Positions 1 through 8,412 of a stretch of DNA of 64,000 nt are shown here, in pieces. Source of the DNA: Pigmentiphaga litoralis. GTDB taxonomy: Bacteria > Pseudomonadota > Gammaproteobacteria > Burkholderiales > Burkholderiaceae_B. The position numbers and the translations under genes are program-made. The stretch covers positions 2,790,001 through 2,854,000 of the forward strand of contig NZ_JACCBP010000001.1 in assembly GCF_013408655.1 (NCBI RefSeq). Direction: 5' to 3'. The notes below the pieces were generated by a model that searched no databases, was not told the origin of the DNA, and saw only the letters and a list, made by a program, of their open reading frames with translations. The stretch's first letter is position 1. Each line of letters starts with the position of its first letter.

Positions 1-627
1 GATCGAGATGCCGTAGTGATTCATCCGGTCGGGATTCATCAGCGCCTGGTACTGCTTGACGTACCCGCCCTGCGAGTTGATTTCCGCCACCTGCGGAATC
101 GACCGCAACAGGGGCCGCACCACCCAGTCCTGCACGATGCGACGCTTGGTCAGCTCTTCGACCGACAATTCCTTGTCGCCGTCGTCGGGCTTGTCCAGCG
201 TGTACTGGAATACCTCGCCCAGGCCGGTGGACACCGGACCCAGTACCGGCGTGACCCCGGTCGGCATGGTGGAAGCGACCTCGATCAGGCGCTCCATGAC
301 CAATTGCCGCGCGAAGTACACGTCGGTCGCGTCGGTGAACACCAGGGTGATCAGCGACAGCCCCGGTTTGTTCAGGGAGCGCATTTCTTCGATGCCGGGC
401 AAGCCGGTCATCGCGATTTCGACCGGCACGGTCACGAAGCGCTCGACTTCTTCGGGCGATCGCCCGGGCGCTTCGGTCGCGATCTGCACCTGCACGTTGG
501 TCACGTCGGGGTAGGCGTCGATCGACAGCTTGCGTGTCGCATCCAGGCCGACCGCCAGCGCAATGAACGCCAGGACGATCACGATCAACCGCTGTTGCAG
601 AGCAACGCGGATTATCTTTTCTAGCAT
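1..627 (-). CDS. czcA: Heavy-metal RND efflux pump, CzcA/CusA family (N-terminal part, cut by window edge)
   Basis: Only the first 209 codons are present. They start at an ATG complementary to 625-627 and run off the left edge. The protein opens with an inner-membrane helix (about residues 8-28, rich in I/V/L/A), then a periplasmic porter-domain start with the HME-RND hallmarks DAYPDVTNVQVQ and GRSPEEVERFVTVP, then MTGLPGIEEMRS. Family members are about 1040 residues and export Zn, Co, Cd, Cu or Ag from the periplasm through a TolC-type channel using proton flux. It is last in an operon with the adaptor (4-nt gap) and channel genes. The metal cannot be assigned because the membrane motif is outside the window. 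I see no reason to doubt the family. Confidence 0.93.
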   Translation of the reverse strand, partial: MLEKIIRVALQQRLIVIVLAFIALAVGLDATRKLSIDAYPDVTNVQVQIATEAPGRSPEEVERFVTVPVEIAMTGLPGIEEMRSLNKPGLSLITLVFTDATDVYFARQLVMERLIEVASTMPTGVTPVLGPVSTGLGEVFQYTLDKPDDGDKELSVEELTKRRIVQDWVVRPLLRSIPQVAEINSQGGYVKQYQALMNPDRMNHYGISI

Positions 628-631
628 GCGA

Positions 632-1786
632 CTACTCCTGGACGATGCCGGTGCGCTGGTTGTTCAGATGGAACGCGCCTTCGACGACGACCTTGTCGCC
701 TTCCCGCACGCCCGCCTGCACGACCCGCGTGCCGTTGTAGCTCTGGCCCAGGGTGACTTCCGTCGCGCGGTAGGTGCCGGGCTTGGTTTCCACGTACACC
801 ATGTCCTTGTCTTCGGAACGGACCACCGCCGAGTTCGCGACCACGACCTTGTCGCTGGGTCGGCTGGCGATCAGCATGCTGGCCAGCATGGCCGGCTTCA
901 GGCGCCCTTCCGGGTTTTCGAGCGACGTACGCACCAGCACCGTCCGGGTCGTCGGGTTGACGATCTGGCCGACATAGATCAGCTTGCCGGTGAATTTCGT
1001 GTTGCCCAGCGCGGGCACTTCGATCTCGGTCGTCTGGCCTTGCGCGACCAGGTCGGCCTGGGCTTCAGGCACTTCGGCCACGGCCCAGACCCGCGACAGG
1101 TCGGCCACCGTGAACAGGGCCTGGGCGGGTTGCACCACCTGCCCGATCGACACGTTCAGCTCGACTACAGAACCGCGCATGGTGGACACCACGGGCGAGA
1201 ACGAGCTGATCTGACCATCGGAGCCCAGCCGGCTGATCACGCCATCGGACATGCCCAGCACGTTGAGCTGGTCACGCGCCGCGCGTCGTTCCGCCTCGGC
1301 CACGTTGTATTCGTTTTCGCGCTTCTGCAGTTCACCCCGGCCGATCACGTCGGCAGCAAACAGCTGACGCGCGCGTTCGCGGTTATTGGCCTGCAGTTCG
1401 CTGAAGGCGCGGGACTTCAGGTAGGCCAGCTGCGCCGTACCCAGTTCGCTGCTGTGCAGACGCGCCAGCACGTCGCCAGGCTTCACGGCCTGGCCCAGTT
1501 CGGCGCGGATTTCGGTGACCCGGCCGGTCACGGTCGCGCCAATGCGCGCCACGCGTTCGATGTCGAAGTCGATGCGGCCGCTGACGCGCAGCATTTCGCC
1601 AAAGGGCTGCTTGGTGATCGTCGCAAGCTTGATTCGGGACGCCATGGCCTCGTCGGCCGTCACGATGGCGGGGTCTGCCGCGGGGGCAGCCGGCGCGGCG
1701 GTTTCCGGCGCCTTGTCGCCGCATGCGCTCAACGCGATCGCCAGGGCGACCAGGGACGCGGAGAAGGAAAGGGAGTGCTTCATCAT
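632..1786 (-). CDS. czcB: RND efflux periplasmic adaptor, CzcB/CusB family
   Basis: This 384-residue membrane-fusion protein bridges the RND pump and outer membrane channel. Residues 1-22 form a lipoprotein signal ending LSAC, so it is probably lipid-anchored at Cys22. Then come a beta-barrel and barrel-sandwich half (VTGRVTEIRAELGQAVKPGD), a helical hairpin (about 115-170), the second lipoyl half (VVELNVSIGQVVQ) and a C-terminal membrane-proximal domain. The start codon lies within the ATGA overlap with czcC, implying translational coupling. There is no N-terminal His-rich metal-binding extension of the kind some CzcB/SilB proteins carry. Confidence 0.93.
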   Translation of the reverse strand: MMKHSLSFSASLVALAIALSACGDKAPETAAPAAPAADPAIVTADEAMASRIKLATITKQPFGEMLRVSGRIDFDIERVARIGATVTGRVTEIRAELGQAVKPGDVLARLHSSELGTAQLAYLKSRAFSELQANNRERARQLFAADVIGRGELQKRENEYNVAEAERRAARDQLNVLGMSDGVISRLGSDGQISSFSPVVSTMRGSVVELNVSIGQVVQPAQALFTVADLSRVWAVAEVPEAQADLVAQGQTTEIEVPALGNTKFTGKLIYVGQIVNPTTRTVLVRTSLENPEGRLKPAMLASMLIASRPSDKVVVANSAVVRSEDKDMVYVETKPGTYRATEVTLGQSYNGTRVVQAGVREGDKVVVEGAFHLNNQRTGIVQE

Positions 1787-3027
1787 GGTTGACCTGAGTC
1801 GGAAGTGGGGGCGAGCAGACGCTCGATGTCAATGGCGGCCAGTTGCAGATCGAATCGCGCGGCAATGAGGTCGGTGCGCGCGACGCGCAGCACGCGCTGG
1901 GCGTCGATGTATTCCAGGATGCCGCGTTCGCCGAAGCGATACGCCGCTTCGGACACCCTCAGCGAGGCCTCGGCCTGGCGCACGATGCCCGATTCCAGCG
2001 CTTCGACCTGGGCCGCGGCGATCTGGAACTGCTGGTAGGCCGACTCCAGTTCCTGGCTCAGCGCGAATTCACGCCCTTCGACCATCGTGCGCACCTGGAT
2101 CAGGCGCGCCGCGGCTTCGGCAATCGGACCCTGGCGGCGGTCCCACAGCGGCACGCTAACCACCAGGCCGACCCGGGTGTTCTGCACATCCGGTTCACGT
2201 TCGGTCGACGCGCGGATGGCAAACGTGGGCCGGTTCAGCGCCCGTTCGTAATCCACAGCGACGTTGGCGCGTTCCAGTTCCAGACGCAATTGACGCAGCT
2301 CGGGATTGATCGACAGCATCGATGCCCGCAGGGTGTCGAGCGGCGGAATCTGCGGCGCCCGCAGCCCCAGGCCGCCTTCGATGGCAAAGCTGAGCGGCAG
2401 CCCGCCGCCCACCTGCTGGCGCAGGAAGGACTTGGCCCGATTCACCCGCAACAGGGCGCTCTGGCTGTTCTTCTGGGCGTTCAGCAGTTCGGTTTCGGCA
2501 CGGATCGATTCGCCCCGCGGCGCATCGCCCACGTCCACCCGCACCTGCACGCGGTCATAGATCTGCTGCATCAGCGCCAGGTCTTCTTCGGCGGCGCGGA
2601 ATTCAGCTTCGCGCCGCAGCGTTTCGTAGTACGCCTGCTTGACCGAGGCGATCAGGTTGGTCAGGAAGACGTTGCGGCCGGCAAGGGTCGCGTCCAGGGT
2701 GCGTTCGGCGATCTGGGTGCGCAACAGGCGCTGGCTGGGCAGGTCGATCCGCTGCGTGACCGACAGCGTGTTGAGCGACCCCGCGGCGCCACCGGTCTGG
2801 CGCGCCGACGCGCGGCCGGTCTGGTAGTCGATTTCCGGATTCGGATAGGCGCCCGCGGTCGTGATGCCGGCCCGCGCGGCGTCCACGCCGGCGGCGGTGG
2901 AACGGACGCCTGCGTTGGACGTCAGGGCGATACTGACGAGTTGGTCGAGCGTATAGGGCTGAGCCGCCATCGCCTGAGGCGCGGCGAAGCCCAGCCACAC
3001 CGCAAATGCTAGGGTGATCGGTTTCAT
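1783..3027 (-). CDS. czcC: Outer membrane efflux channel, TolC family (CzcC-like)
   Basis: This 414-residue outer membrane factor is the exit duct of the tripartite pump. The start chosen is the ATG at 3027, which gives a clean signal peptide (KPITLAFAVWLGFAAPQAMA, cleaved near residue 21); an upstream in-frame start would add 21 residues before the signal. Two OEP repeats follow, with long helical stretches near residues 100-200 and 300-400, and the typical YPNPEIDYQ near the N-terminus. Its stop overlaps the czcB start by 4 nt, and the CzcI-like gene lies 90 nt upstream. Confidence 0.9.
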   Translation of the reverse strand: MKPITLAFAVWLGFAAPQAMAAQPYTLDQLVSIALTSNAGVRSTAAGVDAARAGITTAGAYPNPEIDYQTGRASARQTGGAAGSLNTLSVTQRIDLPSQRLLRTQIAERTLDATLAGRNVFLTNLIASVKQAYYETLRREAEFRAAEEDLALMQQIYDRVQVRVDVGDAPRGESIRAETELLNAQKNSQSALLRVNRAKSFLRQQVGGGLPLSFAIEGGLGLRAPQIPPLDTLRASMLSINPELRQLRLELERANVAVDYERALNRPTFAIRASTEREPDVQNTRVGLVVSVPLWDRRQGPIAEAAARLIQVRTMVEGREFALSQELESAYQQFQIAAAQVEALESGIVRQAEASLRVSEAAYRFGERGILEYIDAQRVLRVARTDLIAARFDLQLAAIDIERLLAPTSDSGQP

Positions 3028-3117
3028 TGATATCAACAAGGGACGAACAGGCACGGCGACGGAAGTCGCGCGCAAAAGCAGGGACGGCAATACGCCGACC
3101 CGACTAGGGAAGCGAAA

Positions 3118-3636
3118 TTACAGCGTCGCCATCGGCGGCCGATAGGTGCGGAACACCGGGGCCGGCAACGGGAGAGAGGGGCGAGCCGGCGCGATGACGC
3201 GGCTGCTGACGATGGTATGGATCACGCCCTGGATGGGCAGGTCGAACTCGTGGGGGTCGACCGGACCGGCGCTGGCGGACGACGTGTCCGTATACACGCG
3301 GCAGGCCAGGCGATCGACATTCACGTCACGCAAGTCGAGCGCCGACAGCTGGTCCACGATGTGGGGCGTGTCGTCGTCGAAGAATTCCCAGTCGTCGAAC
3401 TGGGCGGCCATCATGGCCATGGCAGTCAGGTCGATGGCCGAAGTGTTGGCCAGATCGCCCAAACCGAAGTCGCCCAGGCCAAACGAAGGCTGGCCCATGC
3501 CGCCTGTGGCGAACGCCACCGACGTTGGCGAAAAGGTCACGACCGACTCATGCGCGTTCCGGCAATCCACGGCAGACGCCCACGCCAGGTGCAGCGGCAT
3601 GAGTACCAGTGTGAATATGATGAGAACGAATCGCAT
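3118..3636 (-). CDS. CzcI-like secreted protein at head of metal efflux operon
   Basis: This 172-residue protein starts with a signal peptide (MRFVLIIFTLVLMPLHLAWA) that closely resembles the leader of CzcI-type proteins, small exported proteins found first in czcICBA operons. The rest has no recognised domain: a Gly-rich GLGDFGLGDLANTS segment, an acidic patch WEFFDDD, two Cys, and a Pro-rich C-terminus. CzcI proteins are usually shorter and His-rich near the N-terminus, which this one is not. A role as periplasmic metal sensor or modulator is inferred from position only. Confidence 0.55.
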   Translation of the reverse strand: MRFVLIIFTLVLMPLHLAWASAVDCRNAHESVVTFSPTSVAFATGGMGQPSFGLGDFGLGDLANTSAIDLTAMAMMAAQFDDWEFFDDDTPHIVDQLSALDLRDVNVDRLACRVYTDTSSASAGPVDPHEFDLPIQGVIHTIVSSRVIAPARPSLPLPAPVFRTYRPPMATL

Positions 3637-3729
3637 TGCAGCATTTTAACGGCTGAACGGCTTTTTGCAATTCGGGGCTGTTACAAACCCTCCGCGACCC
3701 GCGCTGTTGTTGGGTCAACGGGGGTTGGC

Positions 3730-4113
3730 TCATCGGATGCCGGCGCGTTCCTCGTACCCCGCGGCGTCGAGCCACCCTGATCTTTCGTCAGGGTTTTCCG
3801 CTCGCATCTTGAAGATCCAGGTGTCGTAGGGCGACTCGTTCAGCAGCCCCGGATTGTCGGACAGGGCGTCATTGAACGCGATGACATCTCCGGTTACAGG
3901 CGCGTGGATGTCCGATGCAGTCTTGACCGATTCGACCACGCCGGCCGGGTCGCCCGCGGCCAGACGGGTGCCGACTTTCACGTCGCCCACGAACACCAGG
4001 TCACCCAGGCGGTCTTGCGCCGTGTCGGTGATGCCGACCACGATCAAGTCGTCTTCGGTGCGGATCCATTCATGCGTGACGGCATAGTGGCGGTCGGGAG
4101 GCGTAGGCATCAT
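3730..4113 (-). CDS. gcvH: Glycine cleavage system H protein
   Basis: The H protein carries the lipoyl arm that shuttles aminomethyl between the P, T and L proteins. The product is 127 residues, and the lipoylated lysine is K64 in ESVKTASD, the family signature. I place the start at 4113 because an AAGGA ribosome site sits 5 nt upstream; the frame also opens at 4149, which would add 12 residues unlike the family. It lies just after gcvT on the same strand. The C-terminus ends SGWLDAAGYEE, a recognisable variant of the family ending. No gcvP is in the window, so either it is encoded elsewhere or this pair serves a different lipoyl-dependent step. Confidence 0.92.
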   Translation of the reverse strand: MMPTPPDRHYAVTHEWIRTEDDLIVVGITDTAQDRLGDLVFVGDVKVGTRLAAGDPAGVVESVKTASDIHAPVTGDVIAFNDALSDNPGLLNESPYDTWIFKMRAENPDERSGWLDAAGYEERAGIR

Positions 4114-4152
4114 CGGTCCTTGCAGGGCAGATTCGAAATTTCGGTTCACGGG

Positions 4153-5322
4153 TCAGAGCGGGGGCGGTGCAGGCGCAATGGCATGACCGCGTCTGACGAA
4201 TGGTAGCGCGCAAACGCGGGCGTTGCGCCAGACCCCGCCCATCTCGACCTGGGCCAACGTGCCTTCGGCCGCGCGGGTGGGGATCCGCGCCAGGGCGATC
4301 GGCACGCCCAGGGTCGGCGACCGGATCAGGCTGGTCACATACCCCTCGGCCGGTTCGCCGGCGATCAGGATGCCGGGCAGCCGGACGCGGGGGCGTTCGT
4401 GGGCAGGCGGCAGATCGGCATCGGCGCCTTCGTCGGCGTCGGCATCGGTCACGATCAGGCCGGCCAGCCGGCAGGGCGCGGGCCGGGCCTCGAGCGCGCG
4501 CCGCCCGATGAAGTCACGGGCCGCGTCGTGCCGGCAGACGGTGTCGCCCAGGCCCGATTCGTGGGGCGACGCGTCGGCGCCGGTGTCCACGCCATACCGC
4601 ACCAGCCCGGCTTCGATCCGCAGGCTGTCACGCGCGTCCAGGCCGCACGGCCGCACGCCCAGCGCAACCAGATCGCGCCAGAGTTCGATCACGGTATCGA
4701 TCGGTCCGAAACATTCATAGCCGCCTTCGCCGGTATAGCCGGTGTGGGCCACCATCAGCCCGGCCACGTCGGTAAAGCGCCGGCGTGGCAAGGGTTCGGT
4801 CAGGGGCCGGCTGCCCGGGCGCGCGACCCAGAACCGTTCGGCGGCGTGGGGGCCTTGCAGCGCCAGCATGGCCAGGTCGCGGCGGGGCTGGATCGCCAGC
4901 CGCCACCCGCCGGTCTGGTGGACATGGTCCATCCAGGCCACGGCCGCGTCGGCGCACCCGGCATTCAGCACGATCCGCCAGGCGTCGGCGCCCAGCCGGT
5001 ACACCATGGGGTGGTCGATGATGCCGCCCTGGTCCGACAGCAGACAGGACAGCAGCGCCCCGCCTGCCCCGGCCACCCCGTCGACGTCATTAGCCAGAAT
5101 GTGGCGCAGATAGGTGCGTGCGTCGCGCCCCTGCACATCCACCACCAGCAGGTGCGAGATGTCGAACATGCCGGCCGTATGCCGCACGGCCTGGTGTTCG
5201 TCAGTGCCCGGACCGTCGGGTCCATACGATCCAGGCAAGGCCCAGCCTTCATGCTCGACCATCCGGGCGCCCAGCGCCCGATGTTCGCTGGCCAGGGGAG
5301 AACGGCGGGGCAGCAGGCTCAT
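4153..5322 (-). CDS. gcvT: Aminomethyltransferase (glycine cleavage T protein), divergent
   Basis: The T protein transfers the methylene group from the aminomethylated H protein to tetrahydrofolate, releasing ammonia. At 389 residues it has normal length. Family features seen are GARMVEHEGW, GMFDISHL, LANDVD, HTGYTGEGGYE, CGLDARDSLRIEAGL and SPTLG. It is more divergent than housekeeping copies: the usual Asp-Asp pair of GG(V/I)IDD near residue 100 reads GGIIDH here, and there is an acidic insertion (DADADEGADAD) near residue 300. It lies upstream of gcvH and 31 nt after an alpha/beta hydrolase gene. A related folate-dependent demethylase is a possible alternative, but the adjacent gcvH favours GcvT. 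Confidence 0.85.
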   Translation of the reverse strand: MSLLPRRSPLASEHRALGARMVEHEGWALPGSYGPDGPGTDEHQAVRHTAGMFDISHLLVVDVQGRDARTYLRHILANDVDGVAGAGGALLSCLLSDQGGIIDHPMVYRLGADAWRIVLNAGCADAAVAWMDHVHQTGGWRLAIQPRRDLAMLALQGPHAAERFWVARPGSRPLTEPLPRRRFTDVAGLMVAHTGYTGEGGYECFGPIDTVIELWRDLVALGVRPCGLDARDSLRIEAGLVRYGVDTGADASPHESGLGDTVCRHDAARDFIGRRALEARPAPCRLAGLIVTDADADEGADADLPPAHERPRVRLPGILIAGEPAEGYVTSLIRSPTLGVPIALARIPTRAAEGTLAQVEMGGVWRNARVCALPFVRRGHAIAPAPPPL

Positions 5323-5353
5323 GGCGGCATCCCTCTTCCCGATCCGCGCGGAT

Positions 5354-6463
5354 CTACCGCACGTTGCGATCCAGCCAGCCGACCAGCCACCCTGCCAGTT
5401 CCAGGCTGTTCCGGTCCTGCATCAGCATGTGCGAATTCCCCTTGATGCCAAGGTCGGGCAGGGAAATCATTTCGGCCTTGCCGCCCACCTTGTTGACCGC
5501 TTCGATGAACTCGCGGCAGGCCTTGAAGCGCGGCGCCCAGCGGGGCGACAGGTCGACGTAATCACCCCACAGCACCAGGATGGGCAGACCGGCATAAGGT
5601 TTCAGATCGCCATTGGCCGCCGGGCAGGCACCCGGTTCGATCGACACGATGCCGGCGATGCCGTCACGGTCCAACGCCGCCGTCTGGAACGGATAGATGC
5701 CGGATTGCGAATGGCTGACCAGCACCGTGTTCTTGACCCGCTTGGCCAGTTCGGACAACGCCGGCACGGTCGGGTTGGGCGTGGGCAAGGTGTTGATCCA
5801 GTCCGGCACCATCTGCTTCCAGAATTCGTTCTGGGCTTCGAGCGGGAACAGCAGGCCCGGGAAGACCTGCGGATAGGTGGCCCCGAAACGGAACACCATC
5901 CACGCATCGGCATGGCCCACCGAATAGACCGTCGGCAAGCTGGATGCCGGGGCCTTGCCCATCTTGACGGCGTTGATGGCGGCCGGCGTGGCTGCCGATC
6001 GCCCGCGCGCGGCCTGGTCGACCACGTACGTCGGAAAGCCGCTGCGCACGAAGTATTCGTCCCAGCCCATCCGCCCGTCGGGCGTCGATTCCCAGGTCTT
6101 GCCGGTCAGGCAGCAGCCGTGGACCAGCGCCAGCGACAAGGGACGCGGATTGACCGGCACCTGATAGCGGACATACATCTGCTCGACCGTGATCGTTCCG
6201 GACGGCGCGTAGGCAGGCAGCGTGGACAGCGTGTCGGACGTGACCTCTTTGCCACCCAGGAAGAAGCTGCCCTGGCGGGCCAGCGTCAGCGGCGAGTCCG
6301 GCGACAGGCTGTTCTGGCCCGATGTCATGCCGGGCGCGCAGGCCTGCAGCCCGCAGACGACAGCGGCGCCCGCGAGCCATCGGGCCAGCGTGGACAGGGC
6401 CGGGCGGCCAGGCAAGGAAGGGGTACGGGAGGTCGACGGAAAGGTCGGGGTGGACAAGGTCAT
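5354..6463 (-). CDS. Alpha/beta hydrolase, probable lipoprotein esterase
   Basis: This 369-residue protein has a hydrophobic N-terminal segment ending in a possible lipobox (LQAC, Cys42), so it is probably exported and anchored; the n-region is long and the true start may be downstream. The hydrolase fold is shown by LVHGCCLTGKTW (oxyanion-hole strand), the nucleophile elbow SHSQSG with Ser252, an acidic residue in LWGDYVDLS and a catalytic His in KGNSHML near the C-terminus. The elbow replaces the first Gly of GxSxG with Ser. It resembles secreted esterase-like hydrolases of proteobacteria. The substrate is unknown. It is transcribed towards gcvT with a 31-nt gap. Confidence 0.75.
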   Translation of the reverse strand: MTLSTPTFPSTSRTPSLPGRPALSTLARWLAGAAVVCGLQACAPGMTSGQNSLSPDSPLTLARQGSFFLGGKEVTSDTLSTLPAYAPSGTITVEQMYVRYQVPVNPRPLSLALVHGCCLTGKTWESTPDGRMGWDEYFVRSGFPTYVVDQAARGRSAATPAAINAVKMGKAPASSLPTVYSVGHADAWMVFRFGATYPQVFPGLLFPLEAQNEFWKQMVPDWINTLPTPNPTVPALSELAKRVKNTVLVSHSQSGIYPFQTAALDRDGIAGIVSIEPGACPAANGDLKPYAGLPILVLWGDYVDLSPRWAPRFKACREFIEAVNKVGGKAEMISLPDLGIKGNSHMLMQDRNSLELAGWLVGWLDRNVR

Positions 6464-6605
6464 TGTGTCTCCTGCGGTGCGCCCCGGCGTCGTTGCGGCG
6501 GGGATCGTGGCCCCAGTCTATCGGCGCACCGCCGCGGCGACAAGCCCGCCCGTCCGGACCGCCGACGCGCTGTGGCACACTGCATCCTCTTTCCGGGAGT
6601 CCGAG

Positions 6606-7871
6606 TTGAGCTGGTTGAAGAATGTGCCCTACGAATGGGCGGTAGGGCTGCGCTACACGCGGGCAGGCCGGCGCAGCGGCCGGGATTCCTTCATCTCGTT
6701 CATCGCGCTGACGTCCATGCTGGGCATCGCCCTGGGCGTGGCCGCACTGATCACCGTGCTCTCGGTCATGAATGGTTTCCAGACCGTGGTGCGCGACCGC
6801 ATGCTGGCGGTAGTGGCGCACATCGAAATCGTCGACCGCGCCGGGGTGTCGCCCAACTGGCAGGAACTGGCCCGCTACGCCGAGCGCAATCCCGAAGTCC
6901 GGGGCGCGGCCCCCTTCCTGGACGGCCAGGTGCTGCTGACGCGCGGCACCACGCTGCGCGGCGTCGTGATGCGCGGGATCCTGCCTTCGGAAGAACCCAA
7001 GGTCACCGACATCGTCAACACCCTGAAGGAAGGCACGCTGGACGTGCTCAAACCCGGTGAATTCAATGTGATCCTGGGATCCGAGCTGGCGTCGGCCCTG
7101 TCGGTCAAGGTGGGCGACTCGGTCACCATGATGGCCACCGACGGCCAGTCGCTGCAATCGCGCGCCCTGCCCCAGCTCACCCAACTGAAGGTGGCCGGCA
7201 TCTTCAGCGCCGGCCATTTCGAATTCGATTCGTCGCTGGCCTACATCCATATCCAGGATGCCCAGACCCTATTCCACCAGCCCGCCCCCAGCGGCGTGCG
7301 GCTGCGGATCCGCGACGTGCTGCAGGCGCCCGAGGTCGCGCGGCAACTGGCGGCCGACCTGCCCCCCAGCATCTACCTGCGCAACTGGACCCAGCAGAAC
7401 GCCACGTGGTTTGCGGCGGTCAAGACGCAAAAACGCATGATGTTCCTGATCCTGGCGCTGATCATTGCGGTGGCGGCGTTCAACCTGGTGTCGACGCTGG
7501 TCATGACCGTGAAAGACAAGCAGGCCGACATCGCCATCCTGCGCACACTGGGCGCGACGCCCGGATCGATCATGAAGATCTTCGTGATCCAGGGCGCGGT
7601 GGTGGGCCTGGTCGGGACGTTGTCGGGCGTGCTGTTGGGCACCCTGCTGGCGCTCAACATCCACACGGTCATTCCGTTCATCGAACGGCTGCTGAACGTG
7701 CAGTTCCTGAACCAGAGCATCTACCTGATTACCGAGTTGCCTTCGGAACTGCGGTGGCACGATGTCGGGCTGATCGGCGGGTTTGCGGTGCTGCTGGCGT
7801 TCGTCGCCACGCTGTATCCCAGCTGGAGCGCCGCACGCGTGCGGCCGGCGCAGGCGCTGCGGGAGTCCTAG
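6606..7871 (+). CDS. Lipoprotein-releasing ABC transporter permease, LolC/LolE family
   Basis: This 421-residue inner-membrane protein pulls mature lipoproteins from the inner membrane and passes them to LolA. I chose the TTG at 6606, which has GGGAG 7 nt upstream and gives the standard N-terminus SWLKNVPYEWAVGLRYTRAGRR; the frame extends further upstream without coding character. A first membrane helix (about 25-50, ending LSVMNGF) is followed by a periplasmic MacB_PCD-type domain and three C-terminal FtsX-type helices. The ATPase gene lolD, usually next in line, is absent; the next gene is on the other strand and overlaps the stop by 4 nt. Confidence 0.88.
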   Translation: MSWLKNVPYEWAVGLRYTRAGRRSGRDSFISFIALTSMLGIALGVAALITVLSVMNGFQTVVRDRMLAVVAHIEIVDRAGVSPNWQELARYAERNPEVRGAAPFLDGQVLLTRGTTLRGVVMRGILPSEEPKVTDIVNTLKEGTLDVLKPGEFNVILGSELASALSVKVGDSVTMMATDGQSLQSRALPQLTQLKVAGIFSAGHFEFDSSLAYIHIQDAQTLFHQPAPSGVRLRIRDVLQAPEVARQLAADLPPSIYLRNWTQQNATWFAAVKTQKRMMFLILALIIAVAAFNLVSTLVMTVKDKQADIAILRTLGATPGSIMKIFVIQGAVVGLVGTLSGVLLGTLLALNIHTVIPFIERLLNVQFLNQSIYLITELPSELRWHDVGLIGGFAVLLAFVATLYPSWSAARVRPAQALRES

Positions 7872-8302
7872 GTCGACTTTCCGTGACGTTCGATGGTGCG
7901 CAGCATGGCCACCAGCGTCGCCCGGTCTTCCGGCTCGATGCAGGAAAACAGCGCATCCATCGCGACCCGACGCGGTTCGGCCACGGCAGCCAGCGCGGCT
8001 TCGCCGGCCGGCTTGATCACGATCAGTTGCGCGCGCCGGTCGGTCGGGTGCGGCTGACGTTCCACCAGCCCATCCCGTTCCAGCCCGTCGATCGCGTCTG
8101 TCAGTGTGCGTGGCGACTGCCCGAACAACTCTGCCAGTTCACCCGGGCGGCAGGGGCCTTCGCGCTGCAGCGCCGTCAGCAGTTTTCCCCGCGACATCGA
8201 CAGGCCATGGGCCGCCATGACGGAGTCGATACGGGGACGCAGCACGCGCCATACGGCGAGTAGCGCTTCAGCCACATCGGAAGGCGTTGACGGTTCTGGC
8301 AT
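7868..8302 (-). CDS. MarR family transcriptional regulator
   Basis: This 144-residue winged-helix repressor has the recognition helix in CRPGELAELFGQSPRTLTDAIDGLE, followed by the MarR wing signature (LVERQPHPTDRRAQLIVI, D-x-R conserved). It is divergent from the MFS exporter at 8413, the classic arrangement for local control by a phenolic or drug ligand. A near-perfect 20-bp palindrome lies 23 bp from its start codon and is the obvious operator. Its 3' end overlaps the LolC/E gene by 4 nt tail to tail. Confidence 0.92.
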   Translation of the reverse strand: MPEPSTPSDVAEALLAVWRVLRPRIDSVMAAHGLSMSRGKLLTALQREGPCRPGELAELFGQSPRTLTDAIDGLERDGLVERQPHPTDRRAQLIVIKPAGEAALAAVAEPRRVAMDALFSCIEPEDRATLVAMLRTIERHGKST

Positions 8303-8324
8303 GGATCCTCATAATGGCAAACAA

Positions 8325-8344
8325 ATAGTGTGGTACCTCACTAT
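8325..8344. promoter_or_regulatory. Palindromic operator between marR-type and MFS genes
   Basis: Arms ATAGTG and CACTAT flank a GGTACC core, so 18 of 20 positions are symmetric. A second dyad, CTATG-N9-CATAG (8341-8359), partly overlaps it. Size and placement suit a MarR dimer that represses both genes. Binding is inferred. Confidence 0.7.
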
Positions 8345-8412
8345 GAGTTTACCGCATAGTTATTGCCGGCTCCCATCCGGTCTAACCCGACCCTTCGCGT
8401 TGAGACCCCTTC

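Noticed and set aside
4149..4153. Upstream start for gcvH at 4149
   Set aside because: It adds 12 residues unlike the family, whereas the ATG at 4113 has a well-placed AAGGA.
5323..5353. Glycine riboswitch before gcvT
   Set aside because: Only 31 nt separate gcvT from the upstream hydrolase gene, too short for the aptamer.
5114..7060. A 648-codon plus-strand frame across gcvT, the hydrolase and the LolC/E gene
   Set aside because: It crosses three well-supported genes on both strands and has shadow composition.
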